From contig NZ_JAMFLI010000010.1 in assembly GCF_023502145.1 (NCBI RefSeq), positions 40,512 through 104,511 on the forward strand: 64,000 nt of DNA, in the 5' to 3' direction. The notes below the pieces were generated by a model. The model worked only from the letters and a program-made list of their open reading frames with translations. It had not been told where the DNA came from and searched no databases. A program made the translations under genes and the position numbers. Shown piece by piece: positions 44,087-54,398 of the stretch. The stretch's first letter is position 1. The number at the start of each line of letters is the position of its first letter. Source of the stretch: Craterilacuibacter sp. RT1T (GTDB lineage: Bacteria > Pseudomonadota > Gammaproteobacteria > Burkholderiales > Chromobacteriaceae).

Positions 44087-46197
44087 AAACAACAAGACAA
44101 CTGACCATGCTGGCGGGCAGCCTGCTTATCTCCTCAAATCTGGCATGGGCGGCCGGCAACAGCATTACCCATATCGAAATGCTGCCAGGCAGTGGCGACC
44201 AACAGATACTGGCGATCACACTGGCCAAGCCTGCCCTGTTACCCAAGAGCTTTGCGCTGTCCAACCCGCCACGCATTGCTTTCGACTTTATCGACACCGG
44301 TAGCAGCATTGCCAAAACACAGCTCGCCCTGCCCGGCCCCTTGCTCAATAATGCAACCATTGTTGCAGCAGGCGAGCGTAGCCGCGTCATCCTGGCACTG
44401 GCCAAAACCAGCCCCTACCAGACCCGGGTAGAAGGCAACCGCATTCTGGTCACACTGGGCAATGTGCAGCAGCGAGTACAACCCGCCAGCATCACCGCCC
44501 CGAGCAGCAGTTTGCCGGTCACGACAGCCCCCGCCTACCTTGCCAACACCCCGGGCAACGATATCAGTCTGGTAGATTTTCGTCGTGGCAGCGATGCCTC
44601 GGGTCGCGTGGTCATCGACCTGCCGAACGCCAGCAGCGCCACCGATGTCAGCCGCAGCGGCAAGAGCCTGATCATCAATCTGGGCGCACCACTGCCGCGC
44701 CGGCTGGAGAGGCGGCTGGATGTCACCGACTTCGGTACCCCGGTGCAAAGCATCGATGCCAACAATCAGGGCAAGGGCAGCCGCATTGTGTTGCAGAACA
44801 CGGGCGAATGGGAGTTCTCCTCCTATCAGGCCAATCAGCAACTGGTAGTGGAAGTACGCAAGATTTCGACCGAGCAGGCCAATGCCGCGCTGATGGCGGT
44901 GGGCAAGACCATCTACAAGGGCGAAAAGCTGTCGCTGAACTTCCAGAACGTGGAAGTGCGCGCCTTACTGCAGACGCTGGCCGAATTTGCCGGCTTCAAT
45001 CTGGTCACCGGCGACACCGTCACCGGCACCATGACCTTGCGCCTGAAAGATGTGCCATGGGATCAGGCCCTGGACATCGTGTTGCAGCAAAAAGGCCTGG
45101 CCAAGCGTCAGGTTGGCAACGTAATCCGTATCGCACCGCAAGCCGATATGATTGCACTGGCCAAACAGGCGGCCGAAGCCAAGGAAGCGACCACCTTGCA
45201 AGAGCCGCTGATCACTGAAGTCTTCCAGATCAAGTACCGTACGGTGGAAGAAGTCATGAGCGCCATTGCCGGTCTGGTCGACATCAATAGCAAAGACAAG
45301 GCCTCTGCGACTCCCAACAATACCGGCAACAACAACGGACCGCGTGCCTCGGCCTATGCCGATGCCAAGACCAACCAGCTGGTGGTACGCGAGAAGCCGG
45401 CCGTGCTGGACGAGATCCGTGCGGTGCTGGCGATTATCGACAAACCGTCCAAGCAGGTACTGATCGAGGCGCGTATCGTCGAGGTCAATGATAACTTCCA
45501 GCGTGACCTAGGCGTAAAACTGGGTTTTGCCAAGGTAGGTGGAGATACCTCCGTTGGCACGGGCATTACCGAGGGCAGAACACCAACGGATAGCAAAGTC
45601 CCACCCAACGTCAACTTGCCCGTTGACTTTGCACCTGGCCTGAATGGCAGTATTGGCGTGATATACAAGAGTGCCAGCTCCATTATCGGCCTTGAGCTGC
45701 AAGCCATGCAGACCCAAGGCCAAGGCAAGATCGTATCCAGCCCGCGCGTGCTGACCGCCGACCGCACCAAGGCCATCATCAAGGAAGGCATCGAAATTCC
45801 TTACCAGTCCAATAGCGGTGACCAAGGCACGACCACCTCGTTCAAGGAGGCGAATCTGGTACTGGACGTGACACCACAAATCACGCCGGATAACGACATC
45901 ATCCTCGATGTGCAAGTCAACAAGGATGCGGCCAACTTCCTGAAAGCGGTGAATGGCGAACCCTCCATCGACAAACGCGAGGTCAAGACCCAGGTGCGCG
46001 TTGGAGATGGCAATACCGTAGTCATTGGCGGCATCTACATCCAGAACGAGAGCGATACCGTCAGCAAGATCCCGCTATTGGGTGACATCCCGGTTCTCGG
46101 CCATCTGTTCCGCAGCAACTCGCGTAAAAACGAGCGCCGTGAACTGCTGGTCTTTATCACGCCACGCATCGTGGAAAGCGAAACTTTGATCCGCTGA
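44083..46197 (+). CDS. pilQ: Type IV pilus secretin PilQ
   Basis: A 704-aa outer-membrane secretin. Signal peptide (1-24), two AMIN domains (about 30-240), an STN/N0 domain ([21 protein letters not shown]), an N1 domain and the secretin domain ([40 protein letters not shown] core, [21 protein letters not shown]). It forms the pore for pili and DNA uptake. Last of the coupled pilMNOPQ operon; aroK follows after 17 bp. Confidence 0.95.
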   Translation: MKTTRQLTMLAGSLLISSNLAWAAGNSITHIEMLPGSGDQQILAITLAKPALLPKSFALSNPPRIAFDFIDTGSSIAKTQLALPGPLLNNATIVAAGERSRVILALAKTSPYQTRVEGNRILVTLGNVQQRVQPASITAPSSSLPVTTAPAYLANTPGNDISLVDFRRGSDASGRVVIDLPNASSATDVSRSGKSLIINLGAPLPRRLERRLDVTDFGTPVQSIDANNQGKGSRIVLQNTGEWEFSSYQANQQLVVEVRKISTEQANAALMAVGKTIYKGEKLSLNFQNVEVRALLQTLAEFAGFNLVTGDTVTGTMTLRLKDVPWDQALDIVLQQKGLAKRQVGNVIRIAPQADMIALAKQAAEAKEATTLQEPLITEVFQIKYRTVEEVMSAIAGLVDINSKDKASATPNNTGNNNGPRASAYADAKTNQLVVREKPAVLDEIRAVLAIIDKPSKQVLIEARIVEVNDNFQRDLGVKLGFAKVGGDTSVGTGITEGRTPTDSKVPPNVNLPVDFAPGLNGSIGVIYKSASSIIGLELQAMQTQGQGKIVSSPRVLTADRTKAIIKEGIEIPYQSNSGDQGTTTSFKEANLVLDVTPQITPDNDIILDVQVNKDAANFLKAVNGEPSIDKREVKTQVRVGDGNTVVIGGIYIQNESDTVSKIPLLGDIPVLGHLFRSNSRKNERRELLVFITPRIVESETLIR

Positions 46198-46214
46198 AGC
46201 GGCGACAGCACACA

Positions 46215-46796
46215 ATGACATCCGATACAATGCCGACCATGAAACTGGCAGGCAACTTATTCCTGGTCGGCCTGATGGGGGCCGGCAAGACGACCGTCGG
46301 ACGCGCGCTGGCAAGGCGCAGCGGCAAGACCTTCTATGACTCGGATTACGAAATCGAGCAGCGCACCGGGGTACGCATTGCGACCATTTTCGATATCGAG
46401 GGGGAGCGGCGTTTTCGCGAGCGCGAAACACTGGTCATCTCCGAGCTGGTACAGCAGCAGGATATCGTGCTGGGCACCGGTGGCGGCGCAATCCTCAGTC
46501 CGGTCAACCGCCAGTTGCTGGCACGCCACGGCACGGTGATCTACCTGCGCGCCAGCATAGACGACATTCTGACGCGCACTCAGCACTGTACTAATCGTCC
46601 GCTGCTGCAAACAGCCGATCCGCGCGCCAAGCTGGAAGCACTGTTTACCGAACGCGACCCGCTATACCGCGAGATTGCCGACATCGTGATCGATACCAGC
46701 CAGCAGAATGTCAATCTACTGGTTTGCCAACTGGAGGAGCGGCTCGCCCGCCTCCAGGGCCCACATCCGGAATCCGCCAAGCATGAAAACCCTTGA
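46215..46796 (+). CDS. aroK: Shikimate kinase
   Basis: A 193-aa P-loop kinase phosphorylating shikimate with ATP. Walker [10 protein letters not shown] (19-27), substrate residues in [11 protein letters not shown] and RFRERE, and GTGGGAIL are present. ATG 46215 is taken as start; ATG 46239 is also reasonable and gives a more typical N-terminus. Overlaps aroB by 14 bp, the widespread aroK-aroB pairing. Confidence 0.93.
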   Translation: MTSDTMPTMKLAGNLFLVGLMGAGKTTVGRALARRSGKTFYDSDYEIEQRTGVRIATIFDIEGERRFRERETLVISELVQQQDIVLGTGGGAILSPVNRQLLARHGTVIYLRASIDDILTRTQHCTNRPLLQTADPRAKLEALFTERDPLYREIADIVIDTSQQNVNLLVCQLEERLARLQGPHPESAKHENP

Positions 46797-47868
46797 CCTC
46801 GTACTGCCCGACACGCGCTACCCCATCCATATCGGTCAGGGCCTGCTGGACAGGGGCGAGCTGATCGCGCCCCACCTGCCGCAAAACAAGGCCGTCATTG
46901 TCAGCAATACCACGGTTGCACCGCTCTATCTGGCGAGGCTGAAAGCCGCGCTCAGCGCACAAGGCATCAGCACGCTCGATATCGTACTGCCCGATGGCGA
47001 GGACTTCAAAACCTGGGAAACGCTGAACCGGATTTTTGATGTGCTGCTGGAGCAAGGCTGCGAGCGCAAGACGACCCTGATTGCGCTAGGGGGCGGTGTG
47101 ATCGGCGATATGACCGGCTTTGCCGCCGCCTGTTACCAGCGCGGCGTGCCTTTTATCCAAATCCCGACCACTCTATTGGCGCAGGTTGACTCTTCGGTCG
47201 GCGGCAAGACCGCCATCAATCATCCGCACGGCAAAAATATGATCGGTGCTTTCTACCAGCCGCGCGCGGTGATCGCCGATATGGACTTACTGGACACCCT
47301 GCCCGATCGCGAACTGTCGGCCGGGCTTGCCGAAGTGATCAAATACGGTCTGCTGGGCGATGCCGCATTTTTTGCCTATCTGGAAGCGCACATGCCGGCG
47401 CTACTCGCGCGCGACAAAACGGTACTGGCTTACACGGTCGAACATTGCTGCCGCATGAAGGCCGAAATTGTCGGTCAGGATGAGAAAGAAGCGGGCATCC
47501 GCGCCCTGCTCAACCTCGGCCACACCTTCGGCCATGCTATAGAGGCAGGGCTGGGATTCGGCACTTGGCTACATGGCGAAGCCGTCGCTGCAGGCATGCT
47601 GCTGGCAGCCGAAGCATCGCGTTTATCAGGTGATTTAAGCGAGCAGGATGTGCAGCGTATCCGCGCCTTGCTGCAAGCAGCAAGGCTACCGACCTTGGCT
47701 CCGAATTTGGGCGTGGCGCGCTGGAAGTCCTTGATGGCACACGATAAAAAATCAGAAAATGGTAGCACTCGCTTTGTATTGTTGGCGGGTTTAGGCCATG
47801 CTAAAATGGCCATCCTGTCAGACAATATGCTAAGTGAAATACTAACTGGTCGCTTTATACAACAATAG
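46783..47868 (+). CDS. aroB: 3-dehydroquinate synthase
   Basis: A 361-aa NAD- and metal-dependent cyclase of the shikimate pathway. [38 protein letters not shown] and [12 protein letters not shown] (metal-binding His) are canonical. The start [10 protein letters not shown] at 46783 lies within the end of aroK; the longer frame from 46708 is a shadow of aroK. Confidence 0.95.
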   Translation: MKTLDLVLPDTRYPIHIGQGLLDRGELIAPHLPQNKAVIVSNTTVAPLYLARLKAALSAQGISTLDIVLPDGEDFKTWETLNRIFDVLLEQGCERKTTLIALGGGVIGDMTGFAAACYQRGVPFIQIPTTLLAQVDSSVGGKTAINHPHGKNMIGAFYQPRAVIADMDLLDTLPDRELSAGLAEVIKYGLLGDAAFFAYLEAHMPALLARDKTVLAYTVEHCCRMKAEIVGQDEKEAGIRALLNLGHTFGHAIEAGLGFGTWLHGEAVAAGMLLAAEASRLSGDLSEQDVQRIRALLQAARLPTLAPNLGVARWKSLMAHDKKSENGSTRFVLLAGLGHAKMAILSDNMLSEILTGRFIQQ

Positions 47869-47962
47869 TTCCCTCAATCGCGAAATTAATACACTCGTGC
47901 ATTGAGCCCTATCCTTCCTGCTGGTAATCTTGCCTTAGCCATCATCAAGGAAGGGGAATGGG

Positions 47963-48328
47963 ATGTTTACGGCAATTGCAGGACTGGCTGGCCAGGCAAG
48001 CATCAACAGCGCTCGCAAACTGTGGCGCCAACTCAGTTATGTTCCCCCGCGCAAGCGCGGCATTGATCCGATCGGAGAAGCAGAGGTTTTTCTGCACTAT
48101 GGTCGTATTGACGATGCCATTATGGTTCTGCGCGACACGATGAAGCATGAGCCAAGCAATACCGCAGCCAAAGTGGCTTTGTTGCGCGCTTACTCTTACC
48201 AACGCAACGTCAAGGATTACTCCAGTCTTGCCGCCACCTTGCGCGATGAGCTGCATACCTATCCGGTGTGGAATACCGTGCGTAAAAACGGCATGGCCAT
48301 CGACCCGCATAACCCGCTATACCAATAA
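47963..48328 (+). CDS. TPR-like protein with FimV C-terminal resemblance
   Basis: A 121-aa protein with two TPR-like helical pairs (EAEVFLHYGRIDDAIMVLRDTMKHEP, split here: EVFLHYGRIDDA, VLRDTMKHEPSN; then KVALLRAYSYQ). The pattern resembles the C-terminal part of FimV-type pilus hub proteins, fitting its place between the two pilus clusters. No signal peptide is obvious. AAGGAAGGGGAATGGG precedes the start. Confidence 0.6.
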   Translation: MFTAIAGLAGQASINSARKLWRQLSYVPPRKRGIDPIGEAEVFLHYGRIDDAIMVLRDTMKHEPSNTAAKVALLRAYSYQRNVKDYSSLAATLRDELHTYPVWNTVRKNGMAIDPHNPLYQ

Positions 48329-48347
48329 GCTCTCTTCGCACAACGTC

Positions 48348-48372
48348 AAAACGCCACGCTAGGTGGCGTTTT
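48348..48372. terminator. Bidirectional terminator
   Basis: AAAACGCCAC-GCTA-GGTGGCGTTTT is a hairpin with A and T runs on its two sides, between the convergent TPR gene and the minor pilin cluster. Confidence 0.85.
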
Positions 48373-48392
48373 GCATTCTTGCGCTGCCAACA

Positions 48393-48827
48393 CTAGCGTT
48401 CACGCATGCGTGCCGGATCACTCCATGTCAGCAAGCTTGCCAGCTCAATGCTATGCGGGCCGGTTTTATCCTGCCACGTCACCTCGACCCTAAGTGTTTG
48501 ATAATTCGGAGCACATTGCGGCGCTACCTGCCAGCTACGGCTAAAAATCGTGCCTTGTACGGTCGTTTGCTCCGCTGCGCCACTACTCACCAATAAAGAA
48601 CCGGCACTCGGACAGGCGCTGCGCTGGTATTCTCCAGCGTTAATCAAGGCACGCAAAGACTCTAGTTTATCCGCAGCATAATACTGTGCAAAGGCACGCG
48701 CCTTGGCTTCGGCGCTACTGGACAGTGTGTTGCTGGCCAGACGCAAGCCTGCCAACAGTCCCACTGCCAGCAGTAATAAGGCAAGCAGCGCTTCCAGCAA
48801 GATATAGCCGTACCGCCTTGTACGCAT
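48393..48827 (-). CDS. pilV: Minor pseudopilin PilV-like
   Basis: A 144-aa pseudopilin: prepilin peptidase site RRYG^YILLE, with Glu5, and a hydrophobic helix ALLALLLLAVGLLAGLRLA. A Cys pair (around 71 and 103) may form a disulfide. Last gene of the minor pilin cluster, which primes pilus assembly. Confidence 0.82.
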   Translation of the reverse strand: MRTRRYGYILLEALLALLLLAVGLLAGLRLASNTLSSSAEAKARAFAQYYAADKLESLRALINAGEYQRSACPSAGSLLVSSGAAEQTTVQGTIFSRSWQVAPQCAPNYQTLRVEVTWQDKTGPHSIELASLLTWSDPARMRER

Positions 48828-48836
48828 AGACGCCCC

Positions 48837-49943
48837 CTACCAGTCATGCCAGCTACTGGCGAGCACCGACTCCTGACGCAGGCTCTGCGCCTTGGCTAGC
48901 AGAGCCGCGTCGTATTCCAGCTGCAGCGTACCCTCGACCTGAGCCAGCGCCTCCAGCAGCACGGCACCCTGCACCTTGGCACCATCATGACTGGACAATT
49001 TGCGCGCATACACCACGCCAAACACGACACTCCCAGCCGCTAGTTCCAGCTCGCCATCCACCAGCAGAATCACCGGCGCGATCGGGCTACCCAAGCGCAC
49101 CGGCAAACGGGTGTAGGGCTGGCCATCCAGCGCGGATAGCAACACCACTTTGCCCCCCATATCGTCGTCGGGAAAAGGCTGATGGCCGGCGATATGAATA
49201 TCGGCAGAGGCCTTCAACGTCTCCCAGCCTAAGGCAAAAGACGAATGGAAAAATGCCTCGTCGGACAGTGTGGCCAGCGCCGCATCGGCCAGTTGAACAT
49301 CACGACCAAGGCTGCTATTGGTCGAGCCGGCTTGATCCAGCAAGCCATCACGGGCAATGCGCGTGCTAAACGGCAATGCCGGCAAAGTGCCGCTTCTGAT
49401 CGTCTGTGGGCGCTGATTATTGATCACCTCCAGACTGCCACCCGATGCGCTATCCAGTCGCCGTGCAAGCAATGTCGCCTCGGGTACAGCCAGCAATACC
49501 GGCTCCGCCATCACCTGCTGGCTCACGACCCGCCGCGCACTGCCATCATCGCTAAAGCCGGTTGCCATAATACGCAGCCTGGCAGGCACCGCGGCCGGTA
49601 GCACACAAGCCGGCCCAAGGCTGGCGGCATCGCAAAACTGCACCTGCCAGCGCGGCCCGCCCAACTGAGCGCGCGCCAGAACGCCGGCGGCATCCATATC
49701 CAGCTGCCCGTCAGCATTGTGATCGGCACCACCGGCAAGGTAATAAGCCACGCCATAGTGCAGGCCCGCCTCGGCCGCTTCCAGCGCCTGCTTGGCACGG
49801 TAACTGCTGCCGGACAACTTGAGTTCGAGCAGCGATGTGCGGGCGGCATACACCGTCATCAGTGCCATCACCATCAATAAGACCAGCACCAAACCTAAGG
49901 TGAGCATGCCGGCCTGATGCCGGCCATTGCGACCATTGCGCAC
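48837..49943 (-). CDS. pilX: PilX-like minor pseudopilin, long form
   Basis: A 368-aa protein with a PilX N-terminus: HQAG^MLTLGLVLVLLMVMALM lacks Glu5, as is usual for PilX/GspK-type tip proteins, then SYRAKQALEAAEAGLHYGVAYYL. It is about twice the usual PilX length; the extra C-terminal region has a beta-rich DUF-like part (VVFGVVYARKLSSHDGAKVQG). It starts at GTG 49943 with AGGAGG seven bases upstream. Confidence 0.8.
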   Translation of the reverse strand: MRNGRNGRHQAGMLTLGLVLVLLMVMALMTVYAARTSLLELKLSGSSYRAKQALEAAEAGLHYGVAYYLAGGADHNADGQLDMDAAGVLARAQLGGPRWQVQFCDAASLGPACVLPAAVPARLRIMATGFSDDGSARRVVSQQVMAEPVLLAVPEATLLARRLDSASGGSLEVINNQRPQTIRSGTLPALPFSTRIARDGLLDQAGSTNSSLGRDVQLADAALATLSDEAFFHSSFALGWETLKASADIHIAGHQPFPDDDMGGKVVLLSALDGQPYTRLPVRLGSPIAPVILLVDGELELAAGSVVFGVVYARKLSSHDGAKVQGAVLLEALAQVEGTLQLEYDAALLAKAQSLRQESVLASSWHDW

Positions 49944-49954
49944 GAGCCATCCTC

Positions 49955-50665
49955 CTAAGGCGCAGTGAATACCCGCGGGTTGCGTAGCTGCACCGAACTC
50001 TCCAGCTGCTGGCGGATAGACGGATCGGCCAGCAGATAGCCCGCCAGCCTAACCTTGAGCAGACGCACCTCGACCAAGCGGTCACCGCTTTGTGCGCTAG
50101 CTAGCAGCGCGGCACAACCACCACCGTCCGTACGCTGCGCGCGGGTCACATTCACACATTTGCTGGCGGACGCATCAACGAACAAGGTATCCACCGCCAT
50201 CAGCGCACCATCAGACAGGCTTTCCCAATTCCCGCTACTGCATAGCAGAGAGGCCGAACCACTGGTTTTCATACGCAGGCTTTTCACGCCGGCGACGGTT
50301 TGCAGCTTGAAACCCAGACGCTCATCCGCGCTGATCTGACCATTGCTGTCGCGGTCATAGCTGTAGCGCACACAAGCCGGCGTCGCCGCATCCAGATTGT
50401 CCATACCGGAAGAAAAAGGATTGGTCAGCGGCGCACTCGCTGCCTGCGCATGCCAATAGCCGGCACGACGCAACTCTGCCGTCATCACATCCATCATCGC
50501 CTGCAGGTCGGCATTCAAACGCAAGGTTTTGAGCGTCGTACTGCTGCTACGCACCTGCACCACATACAAAGCCCCGACCCCCGCCAGGACGATCAGCGCC
50601 AGAGTGATGCCCAACATCAGGTCCAGCAGGGAAAAGCCGCGGGCGCTACGCATGGCAGCCGGCAT
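49955..50665 (-). CDS. pilW: PilW-like minor pseudopilin
   Basis: A 236-aa protein with cleavage site ARG^FSLLDLMLGITLALIVLAG (Asp replacing Glu5), then LNADLQAMMDVMTAELRRAGYW typical of PilW/PilJ. ATG 50665 lies in the 3' end of fimT (20-bp overlap); ATG 50653 is an alternative. It ends 11 bp before pilX. Confidence 0.82.
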   Translation of the reverse strand: MPAAMRSARGFSLLDLMLGITLALIVLAGVGALYVVQVRSSSTTLKTLRLNADLQAMMDVMTAELRRAGYWHAQAASAPLTNPFSSGMDNLDAATPACVRYSYDRDSNGQISADERLGFKLQTVAGVKSLRMKTSGSASLLCSSGNWESLSDGALMAVDTLFVDASASKCVNVTRAQRTDGGGCAALLASAQSGDRLVEVRLLKVRLAGYLLADPSIRQQLESSVQLRNPRVFTAP

Positions 50666-51218
50666 CAGGATAAGGCGCGAGCTGCGTCGCACCCGCTGGC
50701 GAACAGACGCGGATACGCCCCAGAATGCTGACCAGCACCCGCGCCTCCAGACCACTCGCAGACAGCAAAGTCACCCGCCCATTATCCGCCACCCCGCGCA
50801 GCGGCTCGAAGCGCGCCTCGTTGCCGCTAAAGCCACTCACCCACAACTGCACACCCGGATAATCGCGACCGTGAAACACAGCCATCGAGCGCACACCGCC
50901 ATCGGCCGCCGCAATAGTGCAAACCTTGCTCGCATCCAGCCCGCTGGGATCGCAGCCCGGCACATCACTGGCGGCAAAATGCCATTGCCCGGCCGCACCG
51001 GCGATAAAACGCGCATACATCGGACGCGACTGCTTGAGCGCCTCCATGCGCACAAACTGCAACTGGCGATAAACCAGTTCGGTTGCGGCAATCAGGCGCT
51101 GGTGCTCGACCCAGAGCGAAAGATGGGGCAAAGCCACGGCCAGCAAGATGCCCAGTATCGCCAGCACCAGCAGCATCTCCAGCAACGACCACGCACGCAC
51201 TACGCGAAGCCGCAACAT
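50646..51218 (-). CDS. fimT: FimT/GspH-type pseudopilin
   Basis: A 190-aa pseudopilin with a short leader and atypical site RVVRA^WSLLEMLLVLAILGILLAVALP (Ala at -1 and Trp at +1 instead of Gly/Phe; Glu5 retained). The C-terminal GspH-like domain follows (LQFVRMEALKQSRPMYARF). FimT proteins of this type help bind DNA in transformation in some species. The start is ATG 51218; it overlaps pilW. Confidence 0.82.
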   Translation of the reverse strand: MLRLRVVRAWSLLEMLLVLAILGILLAVALPHLSLWVEHQRLIAATELVYRQLQFVRMEALKQSRPMYARFIAGAAGQWHFAASDVPGCDPSGLDASKVCTIAAADGGVRSMAVFHGRDYPGVQLWVSGFSGNEARFEPLRGVADNGRVTLLSASGLEARVLVSILGRIRVCSPAGATQLAPYPDAGCHA

Positions 51219-51225
51219 GGCAAAC

Positions 51226-51684
51226 CTACCCGGCGCCCCAACAGGCACGCCTAGCGGCAGACGACACATCCGGCCCGTTTTCATTCAAGCGAAACAAGCT
51301 GGCCGGACAGGCGCTATCCGCATCCTGACCACCCTTGTCCGTAGCTGTCGCCTCGGCAAGAAAGGTGGTACTGGCGGCGCTATCGGGCAGTAGCGAGATG
51401 GCGTAATAGCCTTCGGGGGATAGCGCAGGAAAAGCCAGCGTAGACAAGGCGGCACTGGCACCACAACTTGAAATAGCGCCCAGATGCTGCGCATAGAAAG
51501 GACAGGAAGCACGAAAACGCTCTTGCGCCAGCGCCAAACCCAACAAGGCAGTACGCCCGTCACCACGCCGTGCCTGCACTACATAATCACGGTAAGCGGG
51601 ATAAGCCACCGTCGCCAGAATCGCCATCACCAGCAGCGCGATCATCAACTCGATCAGCGAAAAACCGGCATAAACGGCACGCAT
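51226..51684 (-). CDS. PilE-type minor pilin
   Basis: A 152-aa pilin with canonical site YAG^FSLIELMIALLVMAILATVAYPAY-like helix and a PilE C-terminal domain (ARRGDGRTALLGLALAQERF, then GYYAISLLPDS). Several Cys could form disulfides. First gene of the cluster pilE-like, fimT, pilW, pilX, pilV; the usual pilY1 gene is not present. Confidence 0.85.
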   Translation of the reverse strand: MRAVYAGFSLIELMIALLVMAILATVAYPAYRDYVVQARRGDGRTALLGLALAQERFRASCPFYAQHLGAISSCGASAALSTLAFPALSPEGYYAISLLPDSAASTTFLAEATATDKGGQDADSACPASLFRLNENGPDVSSAARRACWGAG

Positions 51685-51702
51685 GGCATTGCCTCCTGAC
51701 CA

Positions 51703-51734
51703 AAGAAAACGGCGGCCGAAAAGCCGGCCGCCGG
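51703..51734 (-). terminator. Hairpin upstream of the minor pilin cluster
   Basis: GGCGGCC (51711-51717) pairs with GGCCGCC (51726-51732). On the minus strand the stem is followed by GTTTTCTTT, so it could terminate transcription coming from the IS remnant side. Confidence 0.5.
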
Positions 51735-51755
51735 GAATAGGGATGGTCTGCTGAG

Positions 51756-51992
51756 TCAGACTAGACCATCAGGGGAAAAACGGAAGCTTAGAATGACGAC
51801 ACCTGAGCCTTGCTGCAGGTTGTGCGAGATATGGGAGCGGTCTTCGGTTGACTCACGGCGCTGCCATTTCCGGATAGTGCCGATACCGACGCCCAGTTCA
51901 TAAGCCAATGCGCGCTGAGTCTTGTCGGCGTCACGGATATAGGCGCGCACGGCGGGTGTAGTGCGGGCATTTTTATGCAGGCGAATATTCAA
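51756..51992 (-). pseudogene. IS481-family transposase, N-terminal remnant
   Basis: The first ~60 residues (MNIRLHKNARTTPAVRAYI, TQRALAYELGVGIGTIRKW, RSHISHNLQ) are the N-terminal HTH domain of IS481-type transposases. Beyond that point the frame reads unrelated sequence and stops at 78 residues, while the full enzyme is over 300 residues. The integrase core is absent from the window. The insertion was therefore truncated, perhaps by a rearrangement at the edge of the LPS locus. Confidence 0.8.
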
Positions 51993-52134
51993 GATCGGGC
52001 CTTGGCAGTAGATTGTCGAAGCTTACCCAAAACATCTCTGGCGAGAAAGAGTGGGTAGCTGCGAATTGATATCCAACTGTCCGGGACCCGACAACTAGCC
52101 ACTCAAAAAACACATTAAATTTCCGCAGACATTT

Positions 52135-53424
52135 TTATTCCACAGACACCTTTAAAACAGATTGACTAGCACCCGCCACATCAGCATCCACTTGCAAGCT
52201 TGCAAACAAGACAGAAAACAAGACTATAAAATACGACGCATACATTGAAAGACCAAAAGTAATATGAGTAAACCCAACAAAAAAGAATAAAATCATTAAT
52301 GAAACACCAGTTACTCCGATGCGTTTAACATCCGCAGACTCACCGAGCGCAGCCAAAACAAAATCTTTCACAGTAGCGCAATAAAATACCACCCAAGAAA
52401 AAAAACCAAAAACACCCAAGCTAGCTGCGTTATAAAACAATTCACCATGAGTATCTGCAGCATCAGATATTGCCGCCCCAATCAGCCCTCTATGATATAA
52501 GTCTTGCAATGCCGGAACCACATTTCTCCCTACACCAAAAAGTGTATTTTCTTGAAATATGTAAAAAGAAGCCATAGCCATATCTAGTCGCATACTGACC
52601 GATCCATCTTTTTTACCATTTAAAAAATCAATCACCTCACCTGCCGCCATATTAATACGCGTAGCAAACATCTCACTAAAATAATACAATAAACAAAAAA
52701 GCAAGCAAGAAAATAGAAAAACGGCAGAAATGTCTCGCTTCCTATTTTTAGAAAAAATCAGAACAATCGAAAAAATAGAAAAGGAAAGTCCAATCCAAAC
52801 CCCCCTGGATTGGGAAAAAAACAGCACCAACGCGGTCAATAAAATGACAATAAATGAACAAAAATTATCTAACCTTGACCGACCAACAGACCAGACCACA
52901 AATGAAATGGCCAAGGCCAAGCAGAATGCGGAGAACGGTATCGTATTTGTAAAATATGAGCTTGGTCTTACACCATAATTTGACCCTGAATCAAACCCAC
53001 CAATCAAGTAAACATGAGCAAATCCAGAAAAAAACATAAAAACCACACCACAAAAAAACCCCCACCTTACCTTTTCTATACTAATTCTAAAATAAATCAA
53101 AAGCGTACAAATCGGAATGAAAAACAAAAATCGAGACGCCGCATCCGCATATTTGAAGTCTGGCGACATTTGCAACAACTCTCTTGCAACAATAAAAAGT
53201 GATAAAGATGCCAAGGCAAAAGATAACTTCCACTGCTTACGAACAAAATTGGACACAAATTCCCGATAATCCTGCCTAATACACAACAATATAAAACTAA
53301 AAATAACGAGAATCATTGGAAGTGCGGTAGCTGATTTTCTGACTGAAAAGCCAAATGCCAATACAAAAAACACTACAACCTGAACGAAAAATACCATCTT
53401 ATCTTCAGCAACCATACTTTTCAT
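52135..53424 (-). CDS. O-antigen ligase/polymerase-like membrane protein
   Basis: A 429-aa protein with about 11-12 TM helices and a large periplasmic loop near residues 250-330 (MRLDMAMASFYIFQENTLFGVGRN, then DAADTHGELFYNAASLGVFG). The Wzy_C/WaaL signature, including the H of THGELF, suggests an O-antigen ligase. Codons are strongly AT-rich, unlike neighbours on both sides. It overlaps the next gene by 4 bp. Confidence 0.8.
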   Translation of the reverse strand: MKSMVAEDKMVFFVQVVVFFVLAFGFSVRKSATALPMILVIFSFILLCIRQDYREFVSNFVRKQWKLSFALASLSLFIVARELLQMSPDFKYADAASRFLFFIPICTLLIYFRISIEKVRWGFFCGVVFMFFSGFAHVYLIGGFDSGSNYGVRPSSYFTNTIPFSAFCLALAISFVVWSVGRSRLDNFCSFIVILLTALVLFFSQSRGVWIGLSFSIFSIVLIFSKNRKRDISAVFLFSCLLFCLLYYFSEMFATRINMAAGEVIDFLNGKKDGSVSMRLDMAMASFYIFQENTLFGVGRNVVPALQDLYHRGLIGAAISDAADTHGELFYNAASLGVFGFFSWVVFYCATVKDFVLAALGESADVKRIGVTGVSLMILFFFVGFTHITFGLSMYASYFIVLFSVLFASLQVDADVAGASQSVLKVSVE

Positions 53425-54398
53425 TTTACAGCCCTAGACTTTAACCAAAAAAAAGGCACAAATAACCAAGGAAATGTAGCATAAAAAAACACCCTAACCC
53501 TAAACCCAAGCTTAGTATTTTTTGAACTCACTAAAAATTTTAATTTATCCAAAAAAGAACATCCTTCCGAAAAAATACGCTCCACATAACACTCTCTCTG
53601 ATACAAGCCAGAAAAATACACCAACAACTCAGGCGAAGGTCTATTGGCAGCTGCTACTTTTAGCATATCTAGAAGCTCAATTTTTGAATTATAAACCTTC
53701 TTCAAAAAAGAGCACTTCACCTCTTCGACAGAGCCACGAATCTTCTTCCCGGTCGTACCACCTCTCCTATAGTTCACCAAAGGAATATTTATTGTGGCAG
53801 CTTTAGAACTTGCTAAAGCCCGAAAGGCCATAACCATATCCTCAGCAACAACTCCATTTGGAATGCCACCATGCTCGACATAAAAAGATCTACTCCACGC
53901 ATGAGCAGCACCAATCAACTTAGGGTGTCCAATTTTCAACCAATCATCCACGCCCTGATAGCGCGACAAATCATCGACCTCGACAATATCCAACACTCTT
54001 CCCGAATATTCCATATCGTACAAATAAGAAGCAATCAAATCATGAAAGCGGGAGCCCGACTCCCAAAAATCAACAACTTTAGAAACTCTATTCGGCAAAG
54101 AAACATCATCCCCCGCAGAGACAAAAATCAAGTCACCAGAGGACAGTGAAACTGCTTTATTTAGATTACCACCAATCCCTTTGTTATTTTTATTTCTATT
54201 CAAAATAACCTTATGCGGACCAATATAACTACTAAAAAAACTCTCCACCTTTTCAAAGGTAGTATCCGTAGAACAATCGTCCGACACAATTATTTCAAGA
54301 TTCTCATAATCCTGAGAAATAGCTCCACGCAAAGCATCCTCAACAAGATGCTCCTGATTATAAGTAATCACCAACAAACTAGCTTTTGGACAATCCAT
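53421..54398 (-). CDS. Family 2 glycosyltransferase
   Basis: A 325-aa GT-A enzyme: LLVITYNQEHLVEDALRGA, IIVSDDCSTDTTFEKV and FVSAGDDVSLPNRV (DXD-like). The C-terminus has a hydrophobic segment (VFFYATFPWLFVPFFWL) that may associate with the membrane. AT-rich like the ligase gene. ATG 54398 overlaps the stop of the upstream gene. The sugar specificity is unknown. Confidence 0.82.
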   Translation of the reverse strand: MDCPKASLLVITYNQEHLVEDALRGAISQDYENLEIIVSDDCSTDTTFEKVESFFSSYIGPHKVILNRNKNNKGIGGNLNKAVSLSSGDLIFVSAGDDVSLPNRVSKVVDFWESGSRFHDLIASYLYDMEYSGRVLDIVEVDDLSRYQGVDDWLKIGHPKLIGAAHAWSRSFYVEHGGIPNGVVAEDMVMAFRALASSKAATINIPLVNYRRGGTTGKKIRGSVEEVKCSFLKKVYNSKIELLDMLKVAAANRPSPELLVYFSGLYQRECYVERIFSEGCSFLDKLKFLVSSKNTKLGFRVRVFFYATFPWLFVPFFWLKSRAVK

